Shown: positions 21,564 through 32,839 of the stretch, in pieces
How positions within the stretch are numbered: the stretch's first letter is position 1
How the letters are laid out: each line of letters opens with the position of its first letter
Source: Numida meleagris
Taxonomy: Eukaryota; Chordata; Aves; Galliformes; Numididae
Assembly (NCBI RefSeq): GCF_002078875.1
Contig: NC_034413.1
Span: 61,248,453 to 61,312,452 of the forward strand
DNA length: 64,000 bases
Direction: 5' to 3'
The notes under the pieces: model-generated
What the model saw: the letters and a program-made list of their open reading frames with translations, nothing else
Told to the model about the DNA's origin: nothing
Database searches by the model: none
Translations under genes and position numbers: made by a program

Positions 21564-23357
21564 GGCACATTTTGCTGATCAAAGCACTTTGTACAGTCGG
21601 GATTTCTGTAATGAAACGGTGAAATGACAAGCACGCCTTACAGAGCTCAGAGGCACTCAGTAGGCCACCAACAATGTTGGCTTCTGCTGCTGTTCCAAAC
21701 TCAGTGCGTAGCTAACCTGCAGCATCTCAAAACAGGCCAAAGTTTGCTGATGAGGCTGAGTTTCTTAAGTCGGAAATTTCAACAAATCTTCAGTGTTTTT
21801 AGTAGTACATGTCTTTCTCAGCAGTAAACATAACACAAACAACCTCAATATTTATTATTACTCAGTAAGTATCCTTATTTATACACTTTGTGGAGTGGGA
21901 ACGTGGAGAGATGAGAGTTCAGGGGAAAACCAGCTGTTTCATTTATTTTCTTCTAAGAAGAGGCATTGCTGTTTGGGGAGAATTTGGATTCCCAAGTTTT
22001 CAGAATCCAGTCCTTGAGTTGCTAAGGCTCGTAAAGCACTGTTAATGTCATGGTTTGAAAGGTGCCATGAACACGTCAATATTGCACACTAAAGCATATT
22101 TCAGTTGTATTCAGAAATCTGTTTTCTGTTTCAGTTTATGTCTATGTGAAACTTCAGCAGCATCATTTGAGGGAGGCCAAAACCACTTTTATCATCATTT
22201 CTGAAGTGATAGGTGTAGCAAATGGTAGGAGTCAGCGGAGCAGTGTTAGGAGCTGATGAGGAAGTGTTTGCTTTTGGCTTTGGATGGATTCTAGCAGTTC
22301 GCCCACTTGTCAGAGTAATCCTTCTTCTAAAAAATCTGCATAAAGCTTGTCTTGATAAACTTTTGCATGTTTTGATTTAACGTGAGGTTTGAAGAACTTG
22401 AAAGTTTTAAACTTGTCATCTCTGTTGAAAGACTGTCTACAGGGTGGGTGTTTATACAGTTTATAGTGTTAGTTGCCTGCTAGAATTTTTCTCCTTTTGG
22501 GTGGGAAATGTTTAAATACATGATTTTTTTTCTTCTTTAAGTGGCTAGATTCCCCAAAGCTTTAATTGTTACACTTGGAGAATTCAATACTGGAAAAGCA
22601 CACAGGCTTTGCAAACACCTTCTCAGCCTGCCCAGTATTTGTGTGTTACTGACAGACACGTTTCACAGATGTAAAAGTGGAGACCCAGATAAGAAGGGAG
22701 ACACGTTATGTTTAAGAAATTCTGCTGTGATCTGGGAGAGCTGGATTACCTTCCTTGCTGTCTTTATTCCTTGATTTTTATTATTTGATAGCATCTCTAT
22801 TTGTCAAGGTACTTCAGCAAGCGCTCAGTAACAGTTTCATGAAAATGCATCAGCACCATTACTTGATCACGACCTGGATATATTTTCTATCTGATGTATG
22901 CTTATAGTGCCCATTTTTCCTATCCAGCTGTTGTTCTGGTTTGTTTGCGCTATTGTTCTTCTCTCATTTAAAAAAAATTAAAACTCTCAGCTTGAAGAAT
23001 GCAATTATGGCAGTGCTAAGGCTGAGTGATAGTGTGTCACCCTCCATAGGTATCGCTGGGTGAGGATTTATGGCAATTCAGATGAAAAATGTTTGAAAAC
23101 GTGACATGAAATTTATTGTTGCTTTGTGCGTTACGTAGACTAATAGGTCCTCTTCACTTAGGACTTCAATCTGAGTCATAGCTGCAAATTATCCCCCGGT
23201 CCCATTTTAGGGTTGAGCCCAACGCAGAGTTTGGACAGTTTGATTAATCTCCATTAACTCCTTTGTGTTTAGTTTGACCTTAATTCTGATTCGTCTCCTC
23301 GTGTATTTCTGAGTTCACGTTGTGTTTTGCTTTAGGTTGCCGTTAACTCTGTTGGCA

Positions 23358-23539
23358 ATGTCTATGATTTTATCTGCCTCTGTGGTCCGTGTGAGGGATG
23401 GACTCCCACTGTCTGCATCTACCGATTATGATCAAAGCACGGGAGTGCAGGAATGTAGGAAATACTTTAAAATGCTCTCAAAGAAACTTTCTCAGCTTCC
23501 TGATAGATGTACTCTGAAAACTGGGCAGTACAACATAAA
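23358..23539 (+). CDS. SEC22A: SEC22A coding exon 1 (start codon)
   Basis: The exon begins at 23336 after a TTTAG acceptor and carries 22 nt of 5' UTR before ATG at 23358. It encodes residues 1-60 of the longin domain: [22 protein letters not shown], then [10 protein letters not shown]. The donor is GTAAGG at 23540. It leaves in phase 2 (two bases of an Asn codon). Confidence 0.94.
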
Positions 23540-26500
23540 GTAAGGCTTCTCTTCTGTATATGTAACTTCTTTTTTATACGTAGCATCCTTTATCTGTCTG
23601 TGAAGTTAACACTTGTACGCTAGAAATGGTTAATCAAAATAACTGTAGAATCACCACGGTTGGGAAGGACCTCCAAGGTCATCCAATCCAACCGTCCGCC
23701 TGCCACCAGTATTTCCCCACCTAACCATGTCCTAAACACTGACTAAAACTAAATTGATTTTCTTCTAGAATAGAGTTTGACTTTTCAGTAAGCATTAATT
23801 CCTTTGTTATCCCAGTTTTTTGCTTTTCTGATTGTAGAGTATGAGATTAAACTAGTGAAGCTGCCTGTTACCCAGATAGAGATTTGCAATTCTGGATTTG
23901 TTTTCTCAATTACAGCTTTATCAGTTCTCTGGGAGTAAGTTACATGATGTTGTGCACTGAAAACTATCCCAGTGTTTTGGCTTTCTGCTTCCTGGATGAG
24001 CTTCAGAAAGAGTTCATCACTACCTACAATATGATGAAGACAAACACTGCTGTCAGACCGTATTGTTTTATAGAGTTTGGTAAGGATCTGATTTCTTTTC
24101 ATGCTCATTCTCACACTGACTCAAATGCTTATTTAAATAGATATGCAACTTAATATACACAAAACAAAAGTACACAAGGCAGCTTGTAGCTGTGCTTCAG
24201 GTGGATTTGGAATCTGATGTAACTCCCATTAGGCTCAGTTTAAAAGGAAACAACTTCTCTGGGCTTTAAATTAGGCTACTGGAGTTTTATGCAAACTCAT
24301 TCAGGTAGGTTTTGGTTCATACCTTGTGTGACCAAATCCAGAGTTCAGCTTCTCCTAGTTAATCATACACAGAGCTGATGACTTTGTACCTGTTGGCATA
24401 CTGAACCTGTAAAGGCATGGAGCTTCATAAACTTCTCAAGTAAAAGATTGCGATTTCTTGTTGGCTCTTGGCTATGCTGCAGTTTTTGTTTGGTGCATGG
24501 AAGGGAGGTATTTTTATTTGCCTGATGGTAGGCATTTAATCTTCTGTCACGCAAGCTCCTGATACAACTAATCTCGTATAAACCTGGTTGCAGCTCTTAT
24601 GGATTCAGTTAATATCTGTTGCTTTAATACTGTAAGTTGTGTGTTATTTTAAGTATTCTTATAAATGCCTCACAGCAAAAAAAACAACAGTTTTAAAGGA
24701 GGTTATGATACATATAAATATCTAACTAATATCGAGGAAATAATCTAGTTAATTTCTATCTGTAATTCACTCAGTCCATTAGTAACAATGTTTGTGTAAT
24801 GTTTGTTTATAAAGATTTCCTTGAAAATTTTTCTATGCTTTCATTTTACTAATTGTTGAGTTAGAACGTATGGCTATTACAGTCTTTATATTGGTATAAT
24901 GTAGCATTGTTTTTCTCTGCCTGAATGTTTTGCAAGTACGTTTCATACCCAAGTTTATACTTGAATTCAGGAGTTAATTTTCTCATAAGGAGATTTACCA
25001 ACCTAGCAGAAAAGCTAGAATAAGTGCAGTAAATCTATTGTATTAGCAATTCTTTCAGTATCATGCAGTGAAACATGTTGAGTTTATTCACAATTATAAA
25101 GTAATTAGCTTTCTAGAGATTCATTTTTTTTTTCTGCAGAATTAAATAGCACATGATATATTAGTCACAAAACTGAAATAGTATTGGAATGTTCCAAGTT
25201 AAATGTAGGCATTTCAAACCATCTATTGAAATTTGGGAACTAGGTAGCGCATAAAGCTGCATGGTTTGGGATTACTTTAGGAACAGAAGCCCATAAGGAT
25301 ATAACTTTGATTTTACATTTTACGCAGATAATTTCATTCAGAGGACCAAACAGAGATACAACAACACACGTTCGTTATCGACAAAGATGAACCTTGCTGA
25401 CATGCAGACAGAAATCAAACTGAGGCCGCCTTATCAAATTTCCCTGTCGGAACTTGGTTCAGCTAATGGGTTTACACACTTATCTGCAGCAGAGTATAGG
25501 GGTACCGGTAAGATATCTGCAGGTAGGTTTCAGACTTCTCTATTTGTATCCTTAAATGAAAAAGACACAGAGTTGGTTTTCTTTTGATGTTTGTTTTCTT
25601 CAAAAAAAAAAAAAAAAAAAAGGTTTTTCACTGTGGTGTTCTTCAAGCATAAAATGCCACGATATAACATGTAGTTTAGCTTAGATACCTATTTTGTTCT
25701 CTAGTGCTCATCTTTTCAAGGCACTCCTAGAGAGATATGGGCCTATTCAATGGGCAGCTTATTGACGGAAAAAATCTGCATGAAAATAAGCAAATGAAGA
25801 GGAGCACTTAACGAGATCATTGTGGTTTTTTTTTTTTTCCACATTCTGTGATTTATCACAATTTTGGTAATTTCTGCCCAGTGGGATGCAGTGATGGCCA
25901 AAGCTGAGAGCATACTGCTATGAGTTACAACATCTCTTTGGAATTTCACAATCGCAGATACTTCCTGAGAGCTGTGCTAAAAAGTTCTGTCTGAAATAAG
26001 TGCTTTATGTGTGATGTCAATAATAGCCATTTTGTATTACTTGTCATATTCACTTATTTTTTTTTTTTTTAAACTTCAGTTGACATCATGTAGGAAGTAA
26101 ATATGGCGTGATGTGGTTGCTAACTGAGCTAAAAGTTTTCCTAAGATTTCTGACATTAAGTGAATGCTCTGAATCAGTTTGTAACTGGAAAAATTATAAA
26201 CAGCAAGCATTTGTTTATTGGGAATTCTGCCTGCATCGAAGTTGGCTGTAGGTTTTAACTGTCTGTGATGTGGCAGATGATCATCCAGTTTATTTTTTCC
26301 CACCTCACTGCAGCTTGTTTGTACAGAAGCAGTTCTGTTGTCCTCTTTTATTCCATCTTGGTTTCTGTTCTTTTTCCCCTTTCAGTTACTTGTAAAATTC
26401 TTCTTCCTCTGAATTCCATGCCTCTCTGTTCAGTTATCCATTTCCTTCCTTGAGTTGCTGTAGAACTTACCATCAGAGGGCTGTACGTTATGAAAGGTCT

Positions 26501-29500
26501 GCACTTTCCTCTTCCTTCAGCTCTTCCAATTTTAGATCCTATCGAATAGTTGTGTCTTGAATGTGACAGTCTTTTGAGCAAGTCCGCTGACACCTTCATA
26601 ATTCTTTACAATCGTTAATTCTCTCCGTCCTTGAAAAGAACTTTCTTCAGGTGTTTGCTTCCCAGTCTGTTAACTGGACTTCAGAATTTCCCCTTTGTTC
26701 TAAGGACAACGTCTCACAAGAAGATGCGCTCTGTGTAGTGGAACTTCCTGCATATGCTGTCCTGTTAAAAGCAAGGCATGCTATAAGTGAACTGAGTACA
26801 AGAAATAAATTGGATAGGAAGTTAGGCACAAATGTTGTTGTGTAGCATGGTGGAATTTAATGTGTTTTGGTTGTGCTGATGAACCATTATCTGTTACTTT
26901 CTTCTACCTGGAGTTGGGTATGTATCCAAGGTGTAGTGCTTCAGCCTCTTACCACTATGTGGTTGACCACAGCAATCCTTTTCCTGTACTGAAAGACGTT
27001 GTGTGCAGTGAGTAATAGGGCTGGCTATTCATCTGTGAAGCAGGAAGGGCAGATTATGGGTAGGATTTTGTTTCAAACATATATGTAGGCGTTGACAGGA
27101 ATTAGAAACAGGGTGACAGCATGCTGATATGTGAAATTTTAGGTATTTATTTGGTTAGGATAGATGGATTATTTTCTGAGCCTTTTTTCCAACAAAGGAA
27201 CAGTTCTCAGATTAAAATGCCTTTTTGTCTGGTGGTGTACCCATTTTTTTTTTTCACTAAGTAAATGTTCTTCCAAGTAACATAGTATCTTATGTCGTGT
27301 AAATTTCCTACATTGTTGTCTGAGCTTTGGAGTTTAGTTCAGAATTTCTGGTTTCTTTGAGCCTTGGCTCGCTTAAGAGGGGTTTTTATTTTGATACAGC
27401 AGTTATGATCCCTCTAAGATCTGTAGATGTGCTGACTTGCAGGCAGCTAATCTGACACTCCTTCATTCTTATGGTTTTGCCTTCGTTTTTCTGTATTTAA
27501 ATGACTTTTTTTTCCACTGATAGTAAAATAGATTTATTAAGCCCTGGGGAGCTTCAGGACGTCAGTAGCACTTTAAAGTTTTTAGGTTTATTTGTTGGTT
27601 TTAATAAGAGGGAAACATTATAATTTCACGCTTCTTCAGAGCCCCTCTTGTTTAACTGACAACACTGTTTGCTTTTCCTCCACATGGTTCCAAAGAGGCA
27701 TTTTAAACACTGTAACACATGCTGCTTTACAGTAACCTGGTTACACAGTGTGGAGAGCTGCACATGGGTTGTCAGGACTCACCAGAGAGCTGGTTTTATT
27801 CACTAGCTAATGAAACACAGGGACTTCAGAGCAAAAGCAGTCACAGAAGCCCTTAGCTCTTTGCTGCACTCTAGATGAGATTGTCTTCTTAGAAAAGAGA
27901 AGTTATGAGTCACAGTTAAAGAACGGTTTGGTGTGGAGGTACCGTATCTAACCGTAGCAGAGCAGTTTGTAGTAGTTCCAAGTTCATAGAATTGTAGAAT
28001 GACCTGGGCTGGAAGGAACCTCAAGGATCATCAAGCTCCAAAACCCGTACTGCAGGCCAGGCTGTCAACATCTACATCTAATACCAGACCAGGCTGCCCA
28101 CGGCCCCATCCAACCTGGCCTTGAACATTTCCAGGGACGGGGCATCCACAACTTCTCTGGGCAGCCTGTTCCAGCACTTCACCACTCTGATAGTAAAGAA
28201 CTTCCCCCTGATATCCAACCTTAATCTTCCCTCCTTCAACTTAAAACCATTTCCCCTTGTCCTACCATTGTCTACCCCTGTAAAGAGTTGACTCCCCTCC
28301 TGTTTGTAGGCTCCCTTTAGGTACTGGAAGGCTGCAATGAGGTCACCCTGCAGCCTTCTCTTCCCCAGGCTGAACGAGCCCAACTCCCCCTGCCTGTCTT
28401 CGTGGGGGAGGTGCTCCAGCCCCCTGATCATCAAGTTCTAGTAGTATTCCCCTAAGTTTGGTATTAAATACTGAATGTAGCACAAGTGAGCTAACAGAAC
28501 TCGATTGTGCTGTGAGTTATCACAGACTGGTAGTCAGACAGCCCTGTCTGCTTATCAGTGTGAAGCAGCTTTTGTCTTTTTTTTGTTTTGTTTTGTTTAG
28601 TTTCTGCAACTTCATAAACTGGATGTGTTCAGAGCAGGCAGCCAGGATTGACACCCCTCTCTCCATTAGTGTTGTGGCTCATTAACCTCATTGTTCACAT
28701 CTTTACACTTGGGTGGTTCGAACAGAGTGATTTAGGCATGGTTCAGCAGTCCTTCTGTTTTCCCAGTGTTGCTAAGAGTTTTGCGTAGTTTTTTTCATCT
28801 TTGCTTTCTGTTATTAATTATGGAAAAGGACAGTAATGGCAAACATAGACAACTGTTACGTACTTGTGACTTTAAGATAAGCCCAAAGGAAAGACTGTTT
28901 TAATTTCAGTGTACTTCTAAACACTGTCTGGAAGGCCTGTGTGAGGTTTTAAGGTTGGTAATGAGCTGTAGTTTCAGAACTCTCTAATGTTTCTTCCTTT
29001 GGTAGTACTTCCTGGCTGCATTTTTTTTTTTAAGGTAGAGGAGTGTAATAGGTTCTGCCTCAGAGTGTTCCAGCTCAGCAAGCAGCTAAATAGGTCTTGA
29101 TAGTTCTACTAATGCATTAATGTTAAAGAAAAAGGAAGGTTGTGAGAGGAGCTCCTAAGTGTGTGACCTATTACCTGGCTGCTAATTGTGGACAAATTTT
29201 ACTAGCAAGTGCATCATTTGCCATTGATTTCCTGGCACATTTAAGCAGCTTTTCAGGACCTCACTGAATAAATTGAATGTACAGAGTTAAAGACTAAATA
29301 TAGTGAGACAGGCTCATCTTAGATTAATTGAAGGAAAATATGCTTCCCTTCAAACTTTAAAATGTTCCCTTTTCTTTAAAAAAAAAAAAAAAAAAAATTA
29401 AAATTTAAAAAGTACATTTAATGGTTTGCTTCAGCAGTCTCCTGAACAAGAAGACACTGAAAAATTAGATTAATATTTTACTAAATTTCTTAACCTACCA

Positions 29501-32500
29501 CTTTTACTGATTTCTATTTTTTTGTTGTCTTTGATTTGCAGCCCCTCACCAACGTCTGGAACCTGTGACTCTGCCCGGGATCGTCTCATTTGTACTTAGT
29601 CTGTTGTGCGGAGCTTTGAATTTAATCCGTGGCTTTCATGCCATAGAAAGTCTTCTACAGGTATTGTACCATGTTATGAATGTAAGAGTTGTGCATCCTA
29701 GTAATCATACTGTCATCTCAGAACGTGCTTGCTATGTGAAGCAAGTCTTGCCAGTTTCATTTTCACACATATGGGTTGTGAGGTCGGGTCGTTATTTATG
29801 ACACTTGTATTGTTTATGAACTGTGTATCCTTTCTGAGAGTGCTGCGTGGTTCATTAATGTTGGGAGCTGCAGAAGTAATGGAAGGTGAGTGACTGACAC
29901 CCTCTGTAGGTGCTTTGGTAGCAGTGAGTATGTGAACATCATGTTCTTTTTTCAATATTTGTACCTGGAAAGCCATTTTGTAAAAACCTTCTTTAGTAAA
30001 CCTTTCTGTGTTTCTGTTTATTTTTAATAAACCTTAGTCGGGTTACTTATGTTTCTTGGTGTTCTGAAAGGATCGATGTAAGGGAAACTGCCAAGTGATT
30101 TCTTTTTTCCAAACAAAAATGTACAAAAAAGTACCCCTCGCACCTCTCACACACTTATTTGCTTATGTGAACTCTACTCAAACCTGCATTCCAATTATTT
30201 GCACAGTTTTATATAAAGATTAAACGAAACAGTAATGTTGGACGTCTCAGCACTTCCTAAAGACTAATGAATAGTTGAGCAAGATGAGTGAAAGTGCCCC
30301 ATGCCAGGGCCTTCTTGGCAGGTGGCTGGGATTTTTGACCCAGCGTTTGATCTGGACGTTAGCCAAACTCTGATACAGCTTCAGCAAATATGCATTGGCT
30401 GTGAGGCAAAGATTTGCCCATGGCTTAGGAGCGTATTGTATTGTATAGGTCAGTTTGATCATAGGATCATAGGATGGTTTGGGTTGGAAGGGACCTTTAA
30501 GACCGTCTAGTTCCAGCCTCCTGCTGTAGGCAGGGACACGTCCCACTAGAGCAGGTTGCTCAAAGCCCCAGCCAGCCTGGCCTTTATGTGCAGGTGTACA
30601 TGTTGTTGTTGTTTTGTTGTTGCTTTTGTTTTTTATACACAGAGTGGAAACATCTGTACGTATCAAGTATTTTTTTTCAATCTTTTCCTTCAAGGAAACT
30701 TAATTTTCTAATAATCTGACAAACTCCTTTTGTTTGTTCTTGTGGCCATTGATGCAGAGTGGCCTGCATTGTTTTCTGTGTAGCATTTTACCACACCCTA
30801 GTGGCCACTTTGTGTCTTTCTCTTTTACCTTGTTTCCCATTCTTCGAAGCTGCAGGAGAGTACATTTGAGCGAAGCTGTTTTTAAAGGCTGTTAACGGTG
30901 TTTAGACTTGAATTTTCAGAGGCATCTGGAGAGTGTCCAGTGCTAACTTTGATTTAGCTTATTACAGGAATCCGTATAAATCTCTGTGTAAGGCTGTCTT
31001 AACATACAGTGATGAAGAACTGCCATTGGTAAGACGTGGTATTTCATTGAGACATTGTAAAACATTGCTTTTTGCTTTATTTCCACAGAATGAAGGTGAA
31101 GATTTCAGCTACATTATTGCATTTTTTCTTGGAACAGCAGCCTGTTTGTACCAGGTGTGTTCTAGCGCTTGCCTGATTCACTAGAGTTGAGACACATCAC
31201 TCAGTCATGCCTAAATGTCAACACAGAATCATAGAATTTTAGGAAAACACATTTTCCTAAATGTCACAGCTACTTGGATAACGTAATTGTAAAAATAATT
31301 TCTGTATTTTAATGCATTGATCATAAACTGTCACGTAATAGATTCATGCATGCATCTTCTGTTTGCTGACATGTTTTTCCAGGTAGTTGATTAAGAGATC
31401 TGGTGTACTTTATCTGTTAAGGTCTCAAGCAATGGAGATTGTATTGTTTACTTCAAGTACTAGCTTCATAGCTTAGGTGAATCTAACACTTCTTTTCTTT
31501 GGAAGGATTTGAAGTATATATAGGCACTGCACCCAAGAATTTCCCCCACTTAATACATTCTCGTGCATCTCTTTCCTTTTGAAGTCATTCAGCCACTTTC
31601 CACTGTGTTTTCCATTTCCTATCTGATATTTTGTGCTTATGGTTCATGTTGGTAGGCTTTCCATAAAGTAACCCCAATAAATTATATCGTTCGACTGCAA
31701 GTGTAAAAGGCTTTGGCATTTTTGGAGGAGCATAACTTAATTCAAAGAATTAAGTATAATTTCTGTGGCATAGATAAAACATAGCAAATAAAGAACCAAG
31801 AAGAACATACTTAGATAATCTGATGATGAATTTGGTTAAAAATTGGTGTGAATATGGTTATTTGCTCTGTGGGAGCAGATTTGGATTGAAAATTAAACCT
31901 AAATGATGATGGTATTTTCCTTGCAGCCCAGTAGAAACCGTCTTTGACAGATGGAAATAGCTAGAATCCAGAGGAGAGGCACTTCCTTTTTTTTCTCTTT
32001 TCTTTTTTGTGGAAATGGAGTAGGTAGAACAATAGCAGAAGTGAAGATAATGCTCACAAAAGAGCGTGGGATGGCTCTGTCCTTTTAGAGATTTTTCCAT
32101 GTCTTTTCCCCTCTTTCTTCTGAAGAGGACATAGCACTGGGTCTTGTTTCTTCTGAAGCAGAACAAAGAGCGTATTTGTGACCAGAGATGGCCAGGAACG
32201 TCCGCTTTACCATGGGCCGCTCATTATTGCATTTGAAATTAATTTTGAGAGAATTGTTTGGAAAAAGGTTTTAATGGAAGCAAAAGGTAATCTTGTATCA
32301 ATATCATGTGCACTTCACCCTTCCGTAACTGCTGAGTTGACACTGTTGTGACGTGTTCCGTTCAGTTTGACTTGTTTGCAGGGTCTATTTTGGTAATTTA
32401 TTGCTGACCAGAGGCGTTTCTTTACTGGAAGCTATTTTCCGTGCAATAACACCATTTCTTTTTTTTTCTTCCTGACAGTGTTACCTGTTTGTCTATTACA

Positions 32501-32679
32501 CAGGCTGGAGGAATGCCAAATCCTTCCTGACTTTTGGGTTAATTTGCCTGTGTAACATGTACCTGTATGAACTGCGCAACCTGTGGCAGCTCTTCTTTCA
32601 CGTGACTGTGGGAGCATTTTCAACGTTGCAAATCCGACTGCGACGGCCGCAGGGGAAGTCCCCAGATTACAATGTCTGA
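23358..32679 (+). CDS. SEC22A: SEC22A, complete coding region in six exons
   Basis: SEC22 homolog A, a membrane protein linked to ER-Golgi vesicle traffic. Coding exons are 23358-23539, 23916-24079, 25328-25522, 29542-29660, 31089-31154 and 32479-32679. They join to 927 nt, or 308 residues plus stop, against about 307 in the human protein as I recall it. The N-terminal part (to about residue 120) is a longin domain. There is no R-SNARE helix, as is known for SEC22A and SEC22C but not SEC22B. Four hydrophobic segments follow, near residues 193-210, 228-248, 257-273 and 277-294. The start is the first Met of MSMILSASV, which matches the human N-terminus. All junctions are GT-AG and all phases close. 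A separate upstream CpG island supplies the promoter. Confidence 0.95.
23646..23740 (-). mobile_element. CR1 LINE 3' fragment, antisense orientation
   Basis: It contains TAGAATCACCACGGTTGGGA, AGGACCTCCAAGGTCATCCA and ATCCAACCGTCCGCCTGCCA, ending CCTAACCATGTCC. It is a short, 5'-truncated copy in the SEC22A intron at 23540-23915. Confidence 0.82.
23916..24079 (+). CDS. SEC22A: SEC22A coding exon 2
   Basis: A 164-nt exon after the acceptor CAATTACAG. It encodes [18 protein letters not shown] through YCFIEF, the central part of the longin fold, almost identical to the human sequence as recalled. The donor is GTAAGG. It leaves one base of an Asp codon. Confidence 0.94.
24080..25327 (+). other. 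SEC22A intron between coding exons 2 and 3
   Basis: About 1.25 kb of unique AT-rich sequence. No repeat or exon was recognised. Confidence 0.8.
25328..25522 (+). CDS. SEC22A: SEC22A coding exon 3
   Basis: A 195-nt exon after the acceptor TTTTACGCAG. It encodes [28 protein letters not shown] and ends GTGKISA. It covers the end of the longin domain and the linker to the membrane region. The donor is GTAGGT, and it leaves in phase 1. Confidence 0.93.
25602..25621. repeat. A20 homopolymer
   Basis: An uninterrupted run of 20 A residues about 80 bp after the SEC22A coding exon 3 donor. No retroposed sequence was recognised next to it. Confidence 0.9.
27983..28440 (-). mobile_element. CR1 LINE 3' fragment with readable reverse-transcriptase C-terminus
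   Basis: It starts TCATAGAATTGTAGAATGAC and runs through the standard reversed CR1 landmarks for about 460 bp. The complement keeps an open frame with [28 protein letters not shown] and [12 protein letters not shown], the C-terminal end of CR1 ORF2. It is 5' truncated and cannot move on its own. Confidence 0.93.
29378..29397. repeat. A20 homopolymer
   Basis: An uninterrupted run of 20 A residues followed by TTAAAATTTAAAAAG, about 150 bp upstream of SEC22A coding exon 4. Confidence 0.9.
29542..29660 (+). CDS. SEC22A: SEC22A coding exon 4
   Basis: A 119-nt exon after the acceptor GATTTGCAG. It encodes [14 protein letters not shown], the first membrane segment [13 protein letters not shown] and FHAIESLLQ. 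The bird linker appears to be one residue longer than the human one here, which explains 308 rather than 307 residues. The donor is GTATTG. Confidence 0.93.
29661..31088 (+). other. SEC22A intron between coding exons 4 and 5
   Basis: About 1.4 kb, with one CR1 fragment (30457-30588) and otherwise unique sequence. Confidence 0.8.
30457..30588 (-). mobile_element. CR1 LINE 3' fragment, antisense orientation
   Basis: It starts TGATCATAGGATCATAGGAT and continues GGTTGGAAGGGACCTTTAAG, CCTCCTGCTGTAGGCAGGGA and GAGCAGGTTGCTCAAAGCCC. It is clearly CR1 and about 130 bp long. Confidence 0.88.
31089..31154 (+). CDS. SEC22A: SEC22A coding exon 5
   Basis: A short 66-nt, 22-codon exon after the acceptor TTTCCACAG. 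It encodes [20 protein letters not shown] plus YQ, the start of the second membrane segment. Phase 0 at both ends; the donor is GTGTGT. Confidence 0.93.
31155..32478 (+). other. SEC22A last intron
   Basis: About 1.3 kb. It contains only a 20-bp CR1-end remnant (CAGAATCATAGAATTTTAGG at 31223-31242) and unique AT-rich sequence. Confidence 0.75.
32479..32679 (+). CDS. SEC22A: SEC22A last coding exon
   Basis: A 201-nt exon after the acceptor CTTCCTGACAG. It encodes [12 protein letters not shown], the membrane segments [15 protein letters not shown] and [13 protein letters not shown], then a polar tail ending SPDYNV and a TGA stop at 32677-32679. The recalled human tail ends APDYDV. Confidence 0.94.
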   Translation, partial: CYLFVYYTGWRNAKSFLTFGLICLCNMYLYELRNLWQLFFHVTVGAFSTLQIRLRRPQGKSPDYNV

Positions 32680-32805
32680 CAAGTCCATTGAAGGACATTC
32701 AGAGGCAGTCTTGTTCCAACAGATACTCACTCTCAGGAATGTAAAGCTGTTCTCCAAAAGAAGAAGCTGTCTGGATGGCGCTTTTTGGTTTTGTTCCTTT
32801 TTTTT

Positions 32806-32811
32806 AATAAA
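32806..32811 (+). terminator. SEC22A: SEC22A poly(A) signal
   Basis: AATAAA 127 nt after the SEC22A stop, preceded by a T-run. It would give a short 3' UTR of about 150 nt. Confidence 0.7.
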
Positions 32812-32839
32812 GCAATGTAAGATGCCTGTGGACGTTTTT

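Larger units (their letters stand above)
19481..23335 (+). other. SEC22A: SEC22A 5' intron (between non-coding first exon and start-codon exon)
   Basis: About 4 kb, ending at the TTTAG acceptor at 23331-23335. It holds an old decayed LINE fragment (19590-19850), a TTTA simple repeat (21543-21563) and otherwise unique sequence. Additional untranslated exons in it cannot be ruled out. Confidence 0.65.
25523..29541 (+). other. SEC22A intron between coding exons 3 and 4
   Basis: About 4 kb, the largest intron inside the coding region. It holds A20 runs (25602-25621 and 29378-29397), a long CR1 fragment (27983-28440) and unique AT-rich sequence. No hidden exon was recognised. Confidence 0.8.

Noticed and set aside
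28078..28434. 118-codon open frame on the - strand
   Set aside because: It encodes the C-terminus of CR1 reverse transcriptase inside the CR1 fragment at 27983-28440. It is a transposon relic, not a host gene.
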